Source: Colwellia psychrerythraea
GTDB lineage: Bacteria > Pseudomonadota > Gammaproteobacteria > Enterobacterales > Alteromonadaceae
Assembly (NCBI RefSeq): GCF_000764185.1
Contig: NZ_JQEC01000021.1
Location: 1-64,000, forward strand
DNA length: 64,000 bases
Direction: 5' to 3'
Part shown: positions 51,411-60,824 of the stretch, in pieces
How positions within the stretch are numbered: position 1 is the first letter of the stretch
How the letters are laid out: each line of letters starts with the position of its first letter
Made by a program: the position numbers and the translations under genes
The notes under the pieces: model-generated
What the model was told of the DNA's origin: nothing
Database searches by the model: none
The model's input: only the letters and a program-made list of their open reading frames with translations

Positions 51411-54400
51411 ATGAATATTACACGTTTAGCAATAACCAACAACCGCACCACATTTATGTTGTTGTTAGTCATTATTTTCTTCGGTATTAATGCCTATAAA
51501 GGTATGCCTAAAGATTACGACCCTGGCTTTATTATCCGCACCGCACAAGTGATCACCCAGTTCCCCGGTGCTAGCCCAGAGCGGGTAGAGATACTCATCA
51601 CTGATAAATTAGAGCGTGTTATTCAAGAGTTACCCGAATTAGACTTTGTTAAAAGTGAGTCGCGTACCGGCATCTCAATTATTAGTGTAAATATCAAAGA
51701 GAGTTACCGTAATTTGCGTCCTATTTGGGACAACTTACGTCGTAAAATCGATGCCGCACAAATAGAGTTGCCACCCGAGAGTTTCCCGTCCATTGTTAAT
51801 GACGAGTTTGGTGACGTCTTTGGTATTGTTATTGGCTTAACGGCGGAAGGTTTTGATTATCGCGATATGAAAACTATTGCTGATCAAGCAAAAGACGCCT
51901 TACTCAGGCTAACTGAAGCCGCTAAAGTTGATGTTTTTGGTGAGCAACAAGAGCATATATTTCTGGAATATGATAATGCCCATTTGGCAAATTTAGGTAT
52001 TTCACCAAGCCAGCTAAGTGAGCAGTTATCCAGTCGAAATATTGTTATTTCTGGTGGCAGTATTATTTTAGCAGATGAGCAAATAACCCTAGAGCCAAGC
52101 GGTAATTTTGAAAATATTGATGAAATCAAAAAAACTATAATTCAAGTCCCTGGTAGTGAACGTCTGCTTTATTTAAGTGATCTTGTTACGGTTAAACGTA
52201 GTTATGTTGATCCAGTGCAAGGTAAAGTAAGTCTCTCAGGTGAACGTGGTTTATCAATTGCCGTAGCTATGCGTCAAGGCGGTAATAATATTTTACTTGG
52301 CCAACAAGTGAATGAACTAATCGCTGAGTTCAATCAAAATTACCCGATAGGTGTGACATTTGAAACAGTGTCATTTTTGCCCTTTGATGTTGAAAAGAAG
52401 GTTAATGATTTCTCGAGTAGCTTAATTCAAGCTGTCGTTATAGTGACTTTAGTGATGCTGCTGAGTTTAGGTTTTAGAACGGGCCTTATCGTTGCAGTAC
52501 TTATTCCATCTAGCATGATTTTTGGCATACTTATTATGTCATTATTTAATATTGGTATTGATCAAATCTCATTAGCTGCACTAATTATCTCCCTAGGAAT
52601 GTTAGTTGATAATGGTATTGTTATGTCTGAGAGCATTATGGTGTCAATGGAAAAAGGTAAAAAAGCCATTGATGCAGCGGTTGATTCAGCCAATGAGTTA
52701 AAGATACCGCTGCTCACTTCGTCACTCACTACTGCTGCAGCATTCTTACCGATATTTTTAGCCGAGTCAGCTACCGGTGAATATACCGCATCACTGTTTA
52801 AAGTGGTCAGTATTACTTTGTTATGCTCTTGGGTTCTATCTATGACGGTTATCCCAATGTTATGTGTGAACTTTATGAAAGTGAAAAAAACCAGACAACT
52901 TTTTGATAGTAAAGTTTTTATTAGATACCGTGCTTTATTATTTAACTTGCTGCATTTTCGTTGGTTAACGTTATTGGTGACTTTGGCTTTGTTTGTTATG
53001 GCTGTTTGGGGACTTTCATTTATCCCTAAGCTGTTTTTCCCACCCTCAGATCGCGCATTTTTTAAAATGGAATTGGAATTGCCTATAGGCACCACACTAG
53101 CAGCTACTGAACGGGTAACTCAACAAATTGAAAGCTATATGCATGAAGAACTGCAGGTAACTCAAGGAAAAGAAAACGGTGTAACAAACTGGGTTACTTA
53201 TCTAGGTAACGGCGGCCCACGCTTTTTATTAACACATAACCCGAAACCGACCAGCAGTAATTATGCTTTGATGGTTATTAATGTATCGAGTAAAGAGCTG
53301 GTTGATACAACCATGGCTAAACTTGAACGTTATAGTATGGCAAATTTCCCTGACTTATTGGTCAAACTTCGCAAAATTGAAAATGGTGCACCAATCGAGA
53401 ACCCAGTAGAAGTACGCATTAATGGTAGCCAAGCAGAGCAACTCTTCATTATTGTTGAACAAGTTAAGCAACGTATGGCTCGAATTAAGGGGGTTAAAGC
53501 CATTAGTGATAATTGGGGCATGCCGATTAAAAAATTGCAGGTAAATATCAATCAAAGTCGCGCTCGCCGCGCGGGTGTTACCAGTAAAGATATTGCTATC
53601 TCATTGCAAACAGGTCTTTCAGGCTTTGAGTTAAGTCAATATAGGGAAGGGGATCTGGTTATACCTATTACCATGCGTTCACAAGCGGGTGATCGTCAAG
53701 ATATTGGTAAACTACAAGCACTGGCAGTGTATTCACAATCAAGTGGTAGCTCAGTACCACTAACACAGGTTGCTGATATAAAAGTCGTCTGGCAATCCGC
53801 TAAAATTTTGCGTCGTGATCGTTTAAAAACCATCACCATTGGTGGACAAATTGATAACAGTATTACCGCTAATCAAGCGTTTAATGAATTGCTTCCTTGG
53901 CTTGAACAGCAACAAAAGTTATGGCCTATTACTTATACTTTTGAGCTTGGCGGTGAATATGAAACCTCGGGTAAAGCAAACAAATCAATAGGTGAAAAAT
54001 TACCAATTGCTGGCTTTATTATCTTGTTGTTACTCATCGCACAGTTCAACTCAGTGCGAAAAGCCTTCATTATATTGCTAACTATTCCATTAGGACTTAT
54101 TGGCGTAACCAGTGGTTTGTTAGTCGGCCAATCTTTTATCGGTTTTATGACTTTATTAGGTATTATTTCATTGGCAGGCATTGTTATTAATAATGCTATT
54201 GTTTTGTTAGAGCGTATTCAAATAGAACTTAACGATATGCCAGATGAGCCATGTTTAGCCATTATTAATGCTGCGCAGCAAAGGCTTAGACCCATAGTGT
54301 TAACTACTGCCACCACTATTTTTGGTTTAATACCTTTATATGTAAGTGGTGGTGAATTCTGGGAGCCTATGGCAATTGCCATCATAGGCGGTCTATTGTT

Positions 54401-54488
54401 TTCGACTGTGTTTACCTTAGGCGTTATTCCAGTGGTTTATGCGGTATTGTTTGGCATTAAATCACCGACAAAAGCCATCACCGCTTAA
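51411..54488 (+). CDS. RND efflux transporter permease (AcrB/HAE1-like)
   Basis: 1025 residues in two homologous halves of six helices with two large periplasmic loops. Family marks: TQFPGASPERVEILITDKLE in the first periplasmic domain, LIISLGMLVDNGIVMSES (TM4 proton-relay Asp), and in the second half GIISLAGIVINNAIVLLERI and RPIVLTTATTIFGLIPL. It uses the proton gradient to expel drugs, bile-like detergents or dyes from the inner membrane and periplasm. AAGGA lies 7 nt before the ATG. It pairs with the adaptor upstream. Confidence 0.96.
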   Translation: MNITRLAITNNRTTFMLLLVIIFFGINAYKGMPKDYDPGFIIRTAQVITQFPGASPERVEILITDKLERVIQELPELDFVKSESRTGISIISVNIKESYRNLRPIWDNLRRKIDAAQIELPPESFPSIVNDEFGDVFGIVIGLTAEGFDYRDMKTIADQAKDALLRLTEAAKVDVFGEQQEHIFLEYDNAHLANLGISPSQLSEQLSSRNIVISGGSIILADEQITLEPSGNFENIDEIKKTIIQVPGSERLLYLSDLVTVKRSYVDPVQGKVSLSGERGLSIAVAMRQGGNNILLGQQVNELIAEFNQNYPIGVTFETVSFLPFDVEKKVNDFSSSLIQAVVIVTLVMLLSLGFRTGLIVAVLIPSSMIFGILIMSLFNIGIDQISLAALIISLGMLVDNGIVMSESIMVSMEKGKKAIDAAVDSANELKIPLLTSSLTTAAAFLPIFLAESATGEYTASLFKVVSITLLCSWVLSMTVIPMLCVNFMKVKKTRQLFDSKVFIRYRALLFNLLHFRWLTLLVTLALFVMAVWGLSFIPKLFFPPSDRAFFKMELELPIGTTLAATERVTQQIESYMHEELQVTQGKENGVTNWVTYLGNGGPRFLLTHNPKPTSSNYALMVINVSSKELVDTTMAKLERYSMANFPDLLVKLRKIENGAPIENPVEVRINGSQAEQLFIIVEQVKQRMARIKGVKAISDNWGMPIKKLQVNINQSRARRAGVTSKDIAISLQTGLSGFELSQYREGDLVIPITMRSQAGDRQDIGKLQALAVYSQSSGSSVPLTQVADIKVVWQSAKILRRDRLKTITIGGQIDNSITANQAFNELLPWLEQQQKLWPITYTFELGGEYETSGKANKSIGEKLPIAGFIILLLLIAQFNSVRKAFIILLTIPLGLIGVTSGLLVGQSFIGFMTLLGIISLAGIVINNAIVLLERIQIELNDMPDEPCLAIINAAQQRLRPIVLTTATTIFGLIPLYVSGGEFWEPMAIAIIGGLLFSTVFTLGVIPVVYAVLFGIKSPTKAITA

Positions 54489-54636
54489 CATATTTATCAA
54501 TCAGTAAAACTTAGTGGTTTTCAATGAGTATGACTAGTGAAATAGAAAAATAGGTCAGGTATACTAAGTAAAAAGCCTGCAAATGTATCAAACACAGTTG
54601 CAGGTTAAACTTATATATTCTTGCATGAGTAATTAA

Positions 54637-54966
54637 ATGGCCGTTATTAATTGTCCGGGTTGTTCGAAAAAAATTTCTGATAAAGCTAAAAGTTGTAATC
54701 ACTGTAATCTTGATTTATCTGAATTAGACTCAGAAAAACTTGCCAGCCTCAATCGTGTCAACTTAATTAATAAAACCCAACGTTTAATGAACTACTCTTT
54801 TATCGCTATGCTGCTATTTTGTGGTGGTTTTTTATTTATGTTTTGGGATGATGTTCAGCCAGGGAGCTGGCAACATAGCACGGCATTAGTTTGCACTATT
54901 ATAGGTTTTGTTATGTACATTATTATTCGAGCGATGTTGCTCTTTAACAAACGTAAAGCAAACTAG
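54637..54966 (+). CDS. Small zinc-ribbon membrane protein
   Basis: 109 residues. The N-terminal zinc ribbon is NCPGCSKKISDKAKSCNHCN (two CxxC pairs), followed by a leucine-rich amphipathic segment LDSEKLASLNRVNLINKTQR and two membrane helices (SFIAMLLFCGGFLFMF, ALVCTIIGFVMYIIIRAMLL). Similar small zinc-ribbon membrane proteins are common in this order, and their function is not known. Confidence 0.78.
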   Translation: MAVINCPGCSKKISDKAKSCNHCNLDLSELDSEKLASLNRVNLINKTQRLMNYSFIAMLLFCGGFLFMFWDDVQPGSWQHSTALVCTIIGFVMYIIIRAMLLFNKRKAN

Positions 54967-55003
54967 AACTTACCTTCATACTTACTAATATCTCGGATTT
55001 CTG

Positions 55004-55327
55004 ATGGATTTACTTAATACCATAGACGCCATGTCGACAGACATGTATTTACGCCTAAAATGTGCAGCGGAAACAGGCAAGTGGCCAGAAGGTACGGTTG
55101 TCGACCCAGCACAACGTGCCACCGCATTACAATTAAGCATGGCATACCAAGCAAGACATTTTGATAATGATCAAATGCTCACCATTGGCGCCGATGGCCA
55201 TGTAGTAGAAAAAAATAAACGTCAGCTAAAAGCTGAATTTTCAAGCGCTAAGCCTGAAGAAGAAATTAAAAAATGTAGTAAACCAAGCCAAGCGGATATC
55301 GCCTATTTCAGTAATAATGAATTATAA
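55004..55327 (+). CDS. YeaC-like DUF1315 family protein
   Basis: 107 residues. DUF1315 pattern: LLNTIDAMSTDMYLRLKCAA, ETGKWPEGTVVDPAQRATAL and MAYQARHFDNDQMLTIGADG, as in YeaC. Conserved in gammaproteobacteria, function unknown. It starts 38 bp after the zinc-ribbon gene. The next gene follows at 55381, so all three may form an operon. Confidence 0.84.
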   Translation: MDLLNTIDAMSTDMYLRLKCAAETGKWPEGTVVDPAQRATALQLSMAYQARHFDNDQMLTIGADGHVVEKNKRQLKAEFSSAKPEEEIKKCSKPSQADIAYFSNNEL

Positions 55328-55380
55328 ATAGCCCTGCGTGCACACTTGTTATTACCCAACTGAATGAAACCTAATAAACT

Positions 55381-58287
55381 ATGATTTTCTCAAACTTATT
55401 CAAGACAAAAGCTAATTGGCAACACAAAGACTCAACCGTTCGAATCACTGCTATTAATAATGAATTATCAGCTGAAAACAGCGAACAATTGCTTATTTTA
55501 ACCGATTTGATCAAACAAGATGTTAACGATCTTGTCCGTCGTGCGGCTTTAATCAAAATTGCCTCTATTGATGTATATCTCGAAGCAAGCCATGGAAACT
55601 CGCAAGATAAAATAAAGCAGTTTGCCGGTAAACAAGTTCATGATATTTTGGCGACCGATCACAAAATTAAACTTTCAAATGAACAAAAGCAAAATTTATT
55701 AGCTCAACAAGTACAAACCCCGGTATTGGCTACGGCATTATTAGAGGCTTGGCTTGCGCACGAGCAAGAGAGCGACATTATGATCGCCTTGTATAAGCAA
55801 ATCAGCACACGTAAAAAATCTACGCATTTATTAACACACAGTTTTGCTCAAAAACAAAACCCTGACTTTCAAGCACATTTACTTGAACAAGTTGATGATG
55901 CCAAAGTCTTAGAAAAGCTTAGTAAAAAAGCTTGTAATCCAGACTTAACACAACAAATTCAAGATAAATTGATTACTATTCAAGTGGCGATAGAAAAGCC
56001 TCAAAAATTGAATAAACAATTACAGCTTATATTAGCTAAGTTACAAGCCTTAAAAGACGTTGCCGATTACGGTGTTTATAAAAAGCGTAAGACTAGTTTG
56101 ATTCATGAATGGCAGATACTTGAAGCTGAATTTACTATTTTTACCAGCGATGAATTAACAGTGCTCAATGATAAGTACCAAAGCATAATGACTCATCTGG
56201 ACAAGTTATTTATTGCTAAAGCTGAAAATTATCAACAACAAATAATAAGTGATAAATTAGCCCATGATAAGCAGCAAGACAAAAAAGCGTTCACTGGGCA
56301 GCTTAATCATATTAGCCAAGCAATAACGACAGCTGTTTTTTCTAGTGATAAGTTCGACGAAGAGTCATTTAAACTCTTGCTAAATCAGTTGAAAACAGAC
56401 ATTGAAGCCTCGGTACTTAATAAAAATGAACAACAGACTTTTATCAAGCAAGTTGCTCAATTAACGCAACGTTTAGGTGAAATACCTGAGATCGCTGAAT
56501 CGGTTAGCCAAGCGACCAATTTAATTTCTAAAATATCACAGCTGACTTTGCCAAAGTCACTAGAAGACTTAAATACTCGCCAACAAACTTATAATGACTG
56601 GTTAAAAGCATGGCGAGTGATTGAGCAAAAAACTGCTGGTATTTTACCTGAGTCGATAGTTCAAGCACAAAAACAAATTGTTAGTACATGGCAGGGCGGC
56701 TTAAAATCATTACAAAGTCAGCAAAAAGAATTGTTTTTTCAACATAAGAAAAAATTACAAGACATAAAACGTCTGCTAAATAATGGTAAATACAAAGTTT
56801 GTTTTGGCCTGTTCAAAGGCGTAAAAGAAAGTATTCATCAGTTATCTCCTTCACAGCAACAACAACTTCAGCGTGACTTTGAGCAAGTTAGTGAAAAAAT
56901 GGTTGAACTTAGTGATTGGGAACATTATATAGCAACGCCGCGCAAACAAGAGTTAGTGGTAGAAGTACAAACATTGGTTGATACACCACTGGATAACCCT
57001 AATGAACAAGCAGCAAAAGTTAAAGCATATCGAGGCACTTGGAATTCTTTAGGTCATGCTGATGAAGATGTAGATAAACAATTAAATGAACAGTTTAATC
57101 AGCTTTGCGAGCAAGCTTTTGCCCCGTGTCGTTTATTCTACGCAGAACAAGATAAAATACGCGAACAGCATTTAGAGCAGCGTCAAAATATTTTAACGAA
57201 AGCTGAACAACTTGTTAGCAAGCTTAATAAGGGTCAAGAAACACAAACAATAGATTTTAAAAAACTTGATGGTCAGCTTAATAATTTACAACAGCAATGG
57301 AATAATGCTGGTGAAGTTGATCGCAATCAATACAAAAAATTGCAGCAGCAATTCAAAAATACTATCACACCAGTAAAAAGTGCTATCAGCGCCTTTCACT
57401 TGAGTAATTCTGAGGAAAAACAAGCACTGATCAACAAGGCAGAAAGCTTACTTACTCAAGACGATGTTTTTGCTGCTATTGAATCCGTTAAACAATTACA
57501 ACAAACGTGGCGCAGCATTGGTTTTGCCGGCAACCACCAAGAAAACGTGTTATGGCAAAAGTTTCGTCAAGTGAATGATCAATTATTCGCTAAAAGGCAA
57601 GAGATAAAGTCTGACCAACAAGCTGCCTTGTCTGCACAGCAACAAATCTTTGATGAAAAAACATTGGTAATAGAAGAATCGCTTAATGCCTTAACTACTG
57701 AAGAATTAAGCCAAGCACAACACCAAGAATCTAATCAAGACAATAAGCAAAACTTAAAGGCAATTGAGCAACAAGCAGAAGCCTTATTAAAAGATGTAAT
57801 CGCTAATAAACCCGTTATCAAAGCTATTACATTGCGCCTTGAAAAAGTCATCACAAAAATTCAGTCGCAAATTAAAAGTAATTCTCTGAAGAAAGAACAA
57901 CAAAGTTGGCTTAACTTATTTGAATTAATAAGGTTACAAGCTGAAAATAATCAAGATATGCAAACTTTATCAGCTTCTACTGTGTTTATTAAAATGACCA
58001 GTTTTTGGCAAAAGCGTTTCCAGGAGCATGTCAAATTAACTTCGCAAGCTCAAGAAGCTAGCCGTTTTGATAAGACTTTAGAAATTGAAATCCTTGGTCA
58101 AACTGATTCGCCAAGTGAGTTAGCTGAACAGCGTATGAAAGTTCAAGTACAATTAATGCAAGAACAAATGCTTTCTGGTACTGCCATTGACTTGAGTAAA
58201 TTACTGGTTGATTGGTTGATGTTAGGTTCGCTCAGTAAAGACGATTTACCATTAATTGATCGCTTAAAAGCCATTTATTGTCACTAG
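55381..58287 (+). CDS. DUF349 domain-containing protein
   Basis: 968 residues, very rich in Gln, Lys and Leu, mostly alpha-helical with long coiled coils. DUF349 repeats with the W-x-x-G/A-x-D/E pattern occur repeatedly (for example LQQQWNNAGEVDRNQYKKLQ near residue 640 and LQQTWRSIGFAGNHQENVLW near 705). The family is widespread in marine gammaproteobacteria, has no secured biochemical function and is thought to be structural or nucleic-acid-associated. No signal or membrane segment. Confidence 0.9.
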   Translation: MIFSNLFKTKANWQHKDSTVRITAINNELSAENSEQLLILTDLIKQDVNDLVRRAALIKIASIDVYLEASHGNSQDKIKQFAGKQVHDILATDHKIKLSNEQKQNLLAQQVQTPVLATALLEAWLAHEQESDIMIALYKQISTRKKSTHLLTHSFAQKQNPDFQAHLLEQVDDAKVLEKLSKKACNPDLTQQIQDKLITIQVAIEKPQKLNKQLQLILAKLQALKDVADYGVYKKRKTSLIHEWQILEAEFTIFTSDELTVLNDKYQSIMTHLDKLFIAKAENYQQQIISDKLAHDKQQDKKAFTGQLNHISQAITTAVFSSDKFDEESFKLLLNQLKTDIEASVLNKNEQQTFIKQVAQLTQRLGEIPEIAESVSQATNLISKISQLTLPKSLEDLNTRQQTYNDWLKAWRVIEQKTAGILPESIVQAQKQIVSTWQGGLKSLQSQQKELFFQHKKKLQDIKRLLNNGKYKVCFGLFKGVKESIHQLSPSQQQQLQRDFEQVSEKMVELSDWEHYIATPRKQELVVEVQTLVDTPLDNPNEQAAKVKAYRGTWNSLGHADEDVDKQLNEQFNQLCEQAFAPCRLFYAEQDKIREQHLEQRQNILTKAEQLVSKLNKGQETQTIDFKKLDGQLNNLQQQWNNAGEVDRNQYKKLQQQFKNTITPVKSAISAFHLSNSEEKQALINKAESLLTQDDVFAAIESVKQLQQTWRSIGFAGNHQENVLWQKFRQVNDQLFAKRQEIKSDQQAALSAQQQIFDEKTLVIEESLNALTTEELSQAQHQESNQDNKQNLKAIEQQAEALLKDVIANKPVIKAITLRLEKVITKIQSQIKSNSLKKEQQSWLNLFELIRLQAENNQDMQTLSASTVFIKMTSFWQKRFQEHVKLTSQAQEASRFDKTLEIEILGQTDSPSELAEQRMKVQVQLMQEQMLSGTAIDLSKLLVDWLMLGSLSKDDLPLIDRLKAIYCH

Positions 58288-58375
58288 TTCTATCAATGGT
58301 CATTATATTTCAGAACTGAGCTATTAGATTATACCTCGGTTCTGTTGAAGTTTATTAAATGATAAGAAGTACATT

Positions 58376-58915
58376 ATGCGGCAACTAGCCTATAAAACTA
58401 AAGGCTTCACTTTAATTGAGCTTGTTGTCGTTATTGTCATATTAGGTATATTAGCCGTCACGGCTGCCCCTAAATTCATTGATTTAACCCGTGATACAAA
58501 AGCCGCAACACTTGAGGCTATTGGTGGGGCAATGGCTAGCGGTTTACAGTTAATTAACGCTAGGGCCATTATTGATAACCAACAGCTTGGCACTGGTATT
58601 ATTCAAATCGCTGGGGTCGATATTCCTTTGTATAATGGTTATCCGTCGGTCCGTGGTGCAGACAGTTTTCCTGATCAAAATGCGCAAGTTAAAGCATGGT
58701 TAGAAATAGATGCGGTTGACCGCAATACCGCTAATTTTAATCGAGATGCCGCGCCTTTTTTCACAGATAAATCAACGGCCAATAACTACATCTATATTTT
58801 CTTTATCGAAGATTACGATCAAAAATCTACAATAAAATGTCATGTTCGTTACGAAAATCCTGTAACTTTAGTTCCAGAAAATCCAACTATTACCGTTAAC
58901 ACCTCCGAGTGTTAA
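58376..58915 (+). CDS. Type IV pilin, MSHA/PilA-like prepilin
   Basis: 179 residues. The prepilin cleavage motif is KGFTLIELVVVIVILGILAV at residues 9-28 (cleaved after Gly, Phe methylated), followed by the typical helix APKFIDLTRDTKAATLEAIG. The C-terminal half has two Cys (STIKCHVRY, NTSEC) that could close a D-loop. It resembles MshA-type mannose-sensitive pilins. No other pilus-assembly gene is seen nearby, so it may be an isolated minor or accessory pilin. Confidence 0.93.
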   Translation: MRQLAYKTKGFTLIELVVVIVILGILAVTAAPKFIDLTRDTKAATLEAIGGAMASGLQLINARAIIDNQQLGTGIIQIAGVDIPLYNGYPSVRGADSFPDQNAQVKAWLEIDAVDRNTANFNRDAAPFFTDKSTANNYIYIFFIEDYDQKSTIKCHVRYENPVTLVPENPTITVNTSEC

Positions 58916-59231
58916 TATCCTACCGACTCATTAGCCAAATCTAAAGTGACCTTGTGTGGCGCCCCTGCAGATTGAATCACCTATCATTAATTTTAACCAA
59001 GCTTAAGTAATTCAACTACTTAATTAAAGAATTTTAATTACTTCCTTTCTTTGCTGTGACCGCGTAATGTATTTAACACTAGCCAGAATGATAACAAGTA
59101 AAAACATCTTTTTGATTGGTTAATTACTTGGTTGGAGACCGAAGGTCAAAGATCATGACAGCAATAGTTAAGTAAACTATTAAATGAATTTTTTAACGGC
59201 GTTATTTAAAAGGGATATTTAAGGTATCACT
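58916..59231. other. Intergenic region without recognised feature
   Basis: 316 AT-rich bases. No ORF with good support on either strand, and no strong hairpin except weak pairings near 59020. The promoter of the next gene must lie in the last part. Confidence 0.4.
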
Positions 59232-59417
59232 ATGAAATATATTTTTGCACTAGCTTGTGTATTACTCCTTTCATCTTGTGTTTATTATGGTGTACAACGA
59301 GATTTTGGTGGTGATTCATCTGCACCTTGTACTAAGGGTTCGAGTAAAGATAACAAAAAGTGTAATGCGGAAATAAAAGCGCTTAATAACGAATTGAAAA
59401 ACACACACAACCACTAA
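59232..59417 (+). CDS. Small lipoprotein, Lys/Asn-rich tail
   Basis: 61 residues: signal MKYIFALACVLLLSSCVYYG with lipobox LSSC, then YGVQRDFGGDSSAPCTKGSS and KDNKKCNAEIKALNNELKNT, ending HNH. The two Cys in the mature part may pair. No family is recognised. Such small lipoproteins are frequent in marine Alteromonadales. Confidence 0.65.
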   Translation: MKYIFALACVLLLSSCVYYGVQRDFGGDSSAPCTKGSSKDNKKCNAEIKALNNELKNTHNH

Positions 59418-59531
59418 AAACATTCATTAAAACATGTTTCAACACCGCGAAATAAATAGCTCAGTTACTGCTAGGCAATACTGTCAGTGATTTAGCTACT
59501 ATCAAAATTATTATTATTAAAAGGACATTTT

Positions 59532-60002
59532 ATGAAGTACTGGCTATCAGTTTTACTCGGTTGTTTATTAGCATTACCGCATATGGCTAACGCAAAAGAC
59601 GATAACTTTAATTATGAGCAGTTTACCCGTGATTATTTCGCCGCATGGACTAATGTACAAAAACCAAAAGCGACAGTAAAAGACTTAGAGCATTACTTAA
59701 CATTTTTAACCGATGATATTGGCTACCAACACTTACCATATTCAAATGATGATAGTCGCGCCAGTGATGGTAAAGCTTTGATGCGCAAAGGTATGAGTTA
59801 TTATTTGGGTATTCATACCGAGTACAAAGCTCAGTTAACGAATAGTGCCCATGGCAATAACGTTATTATGATTGAGTTTACTACTCAGGCGAAAGGCATA
59901 CACCCTGATAATGGTCAAGAAATTATCATTAACAATAGTACCTTTGAAGTACTAGAGATAGATAAGGGTAAAATTTCAGTTATCCGCCATTACAGTGATT
60001 AA
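59532..60002 (+). CDS. Exported NTF2-like (SnoaL-type) protein
   Basis: 156 residues. Signal peptide MKYWLSVLLGCLLALPHMANA. The mature part is of the SnoaL/NTF2-like cone type: FTRDYFAAWTNVQKPKATVK, DLEHYLTFLTDDIGYQHLPY, MIEFTTQAKGIHPDNGQEII and VLEIDKGKISVIRHYSD. It is likely to bind a small ligand in the periplasm. AAAGGACA precedes the ATG. It is only loosely related to the 35403 protein. Confidence 0.82.
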   Translation: MKYWLSVLLGCLLALPHMANAKDDNFNYEQFTRDYFAAWTNVQKPKATVKDLEHYLTFLTDDIGYQHLPYSNDDSRASDGKALMRKGMSYYLGIHTEYKAQLTNSAHGNNVIMIEFTTQAKGIHPDNGQEIIINNSTFEVLEIDKGKISVIRHYSD

Positions 60003-60097
60003 CTCACGCCTTGCTGATAATTTACTTAGCAACAACCAATAAATAGCTAAGCAACCACCTGAATCTAATTGACCCTATATCTTAAATCGGAAGCACT

Positions 60098-60586
60098 ATG
60101 ATAAGAGCAGTACAAGCAAATGATGCCAAAGCAATTTGTGATATTTATAATTATTATATTAGCGATACTATTATCACCTTCGAAGAAGAATCCGTCTCAC
60201 CAGCAGATATATTAACTAGAATTAACAGCCTACTCAGTGCTGATTTACCTTGGTTTGTCGTTGAGGATAAAACAGGGCAGGTTATTGGTTATGCCTATGC
60301 AGCAAAATGGCGGGAACGCTTTTCGTACCGCTTTTCTGTAGAAGTTACCGCATATTTATCACCTGATCATGGCGGTCAAGGTTTAGGTACTCAGTTATAC
60401 CAAGCTTTATTTACAGCGCTAAAAGATAAAGGCATTCATAGTGTTATTGGCGGCATTACCTTACCTAATTCTGCAAGTATTGCTTTGCATGAAAAGTTTG
60501 ACATGGTCAAAGTTGCTCATTTTAAAGAGGTAGGTCTAAAGTTTGACCGTTGGTTAGACGTTGGCTACTGGCAAGCCACGCTGTAG
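60098..60586 (+). CDS. GNAT acetyltransferase, phosphinothricin-acetyltransferase type
   Basis: 162 residues: MIRAVQANDAKAICDIYNYY and ISDTIITFEEESVSPADILT open the protein in the manner of PAT/Bar proteins, followed by GYAYAAKWRERFSYRFSVEV, the CoA loop DHGGQGLGTQLYQALF, and GGITLPNSASIALHEKFDMV. Family members acetylate phosphinothricin or methionine sulfoximine-like compounds; the substrate in this organism is not known. CGGAAG lies before the ATG. Confidence 0.92.
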   Translation: MIRAVQANDAKAICDIYNYYISDTIITFEEESVSPADILTRINSLLSADLPWFVVEDKTGQVIGYAYAAKWRERFSYRFSVEVTAYLSPDHGGQGLGTQLYQALFTALKDKGIHSVIGGITLPNSASIALHEKFDMVKVAHFKEVGLKFDRWLDVGYWQATL

Positions 60587-60670
60587 AAGATACAGTATTT
60601 AATTCATCTTACGTTCATCTGCTCACAAAATTTAACGACTGCACTAGTAACTGTTTGTCATTACGCTGTT

Positions 60671-60705
60671 AGCAAAGGCGTACAGTACGACGCTTTGCCT
60701 TTGCT
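60671..60705 (+). terminator. Hairpin after the acetyltransferase gene
   Basis: AGCAAAGGC pairs perfectly with GCCTTTGCT across a 17-base loop, followed by GTTATG. A probable weak terminator. Confidence 0.5.
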
Positions 60706-60824
60706 GTTATGTATCTCACAATTTGGACCGATCAACGTAATTTCCTTACAATTATTCGGCGTTTGTGATTTAGTACAGGTAATTATAATAACTATTATAT
60801 CAAACGTATAAGGTCCTTCTCATC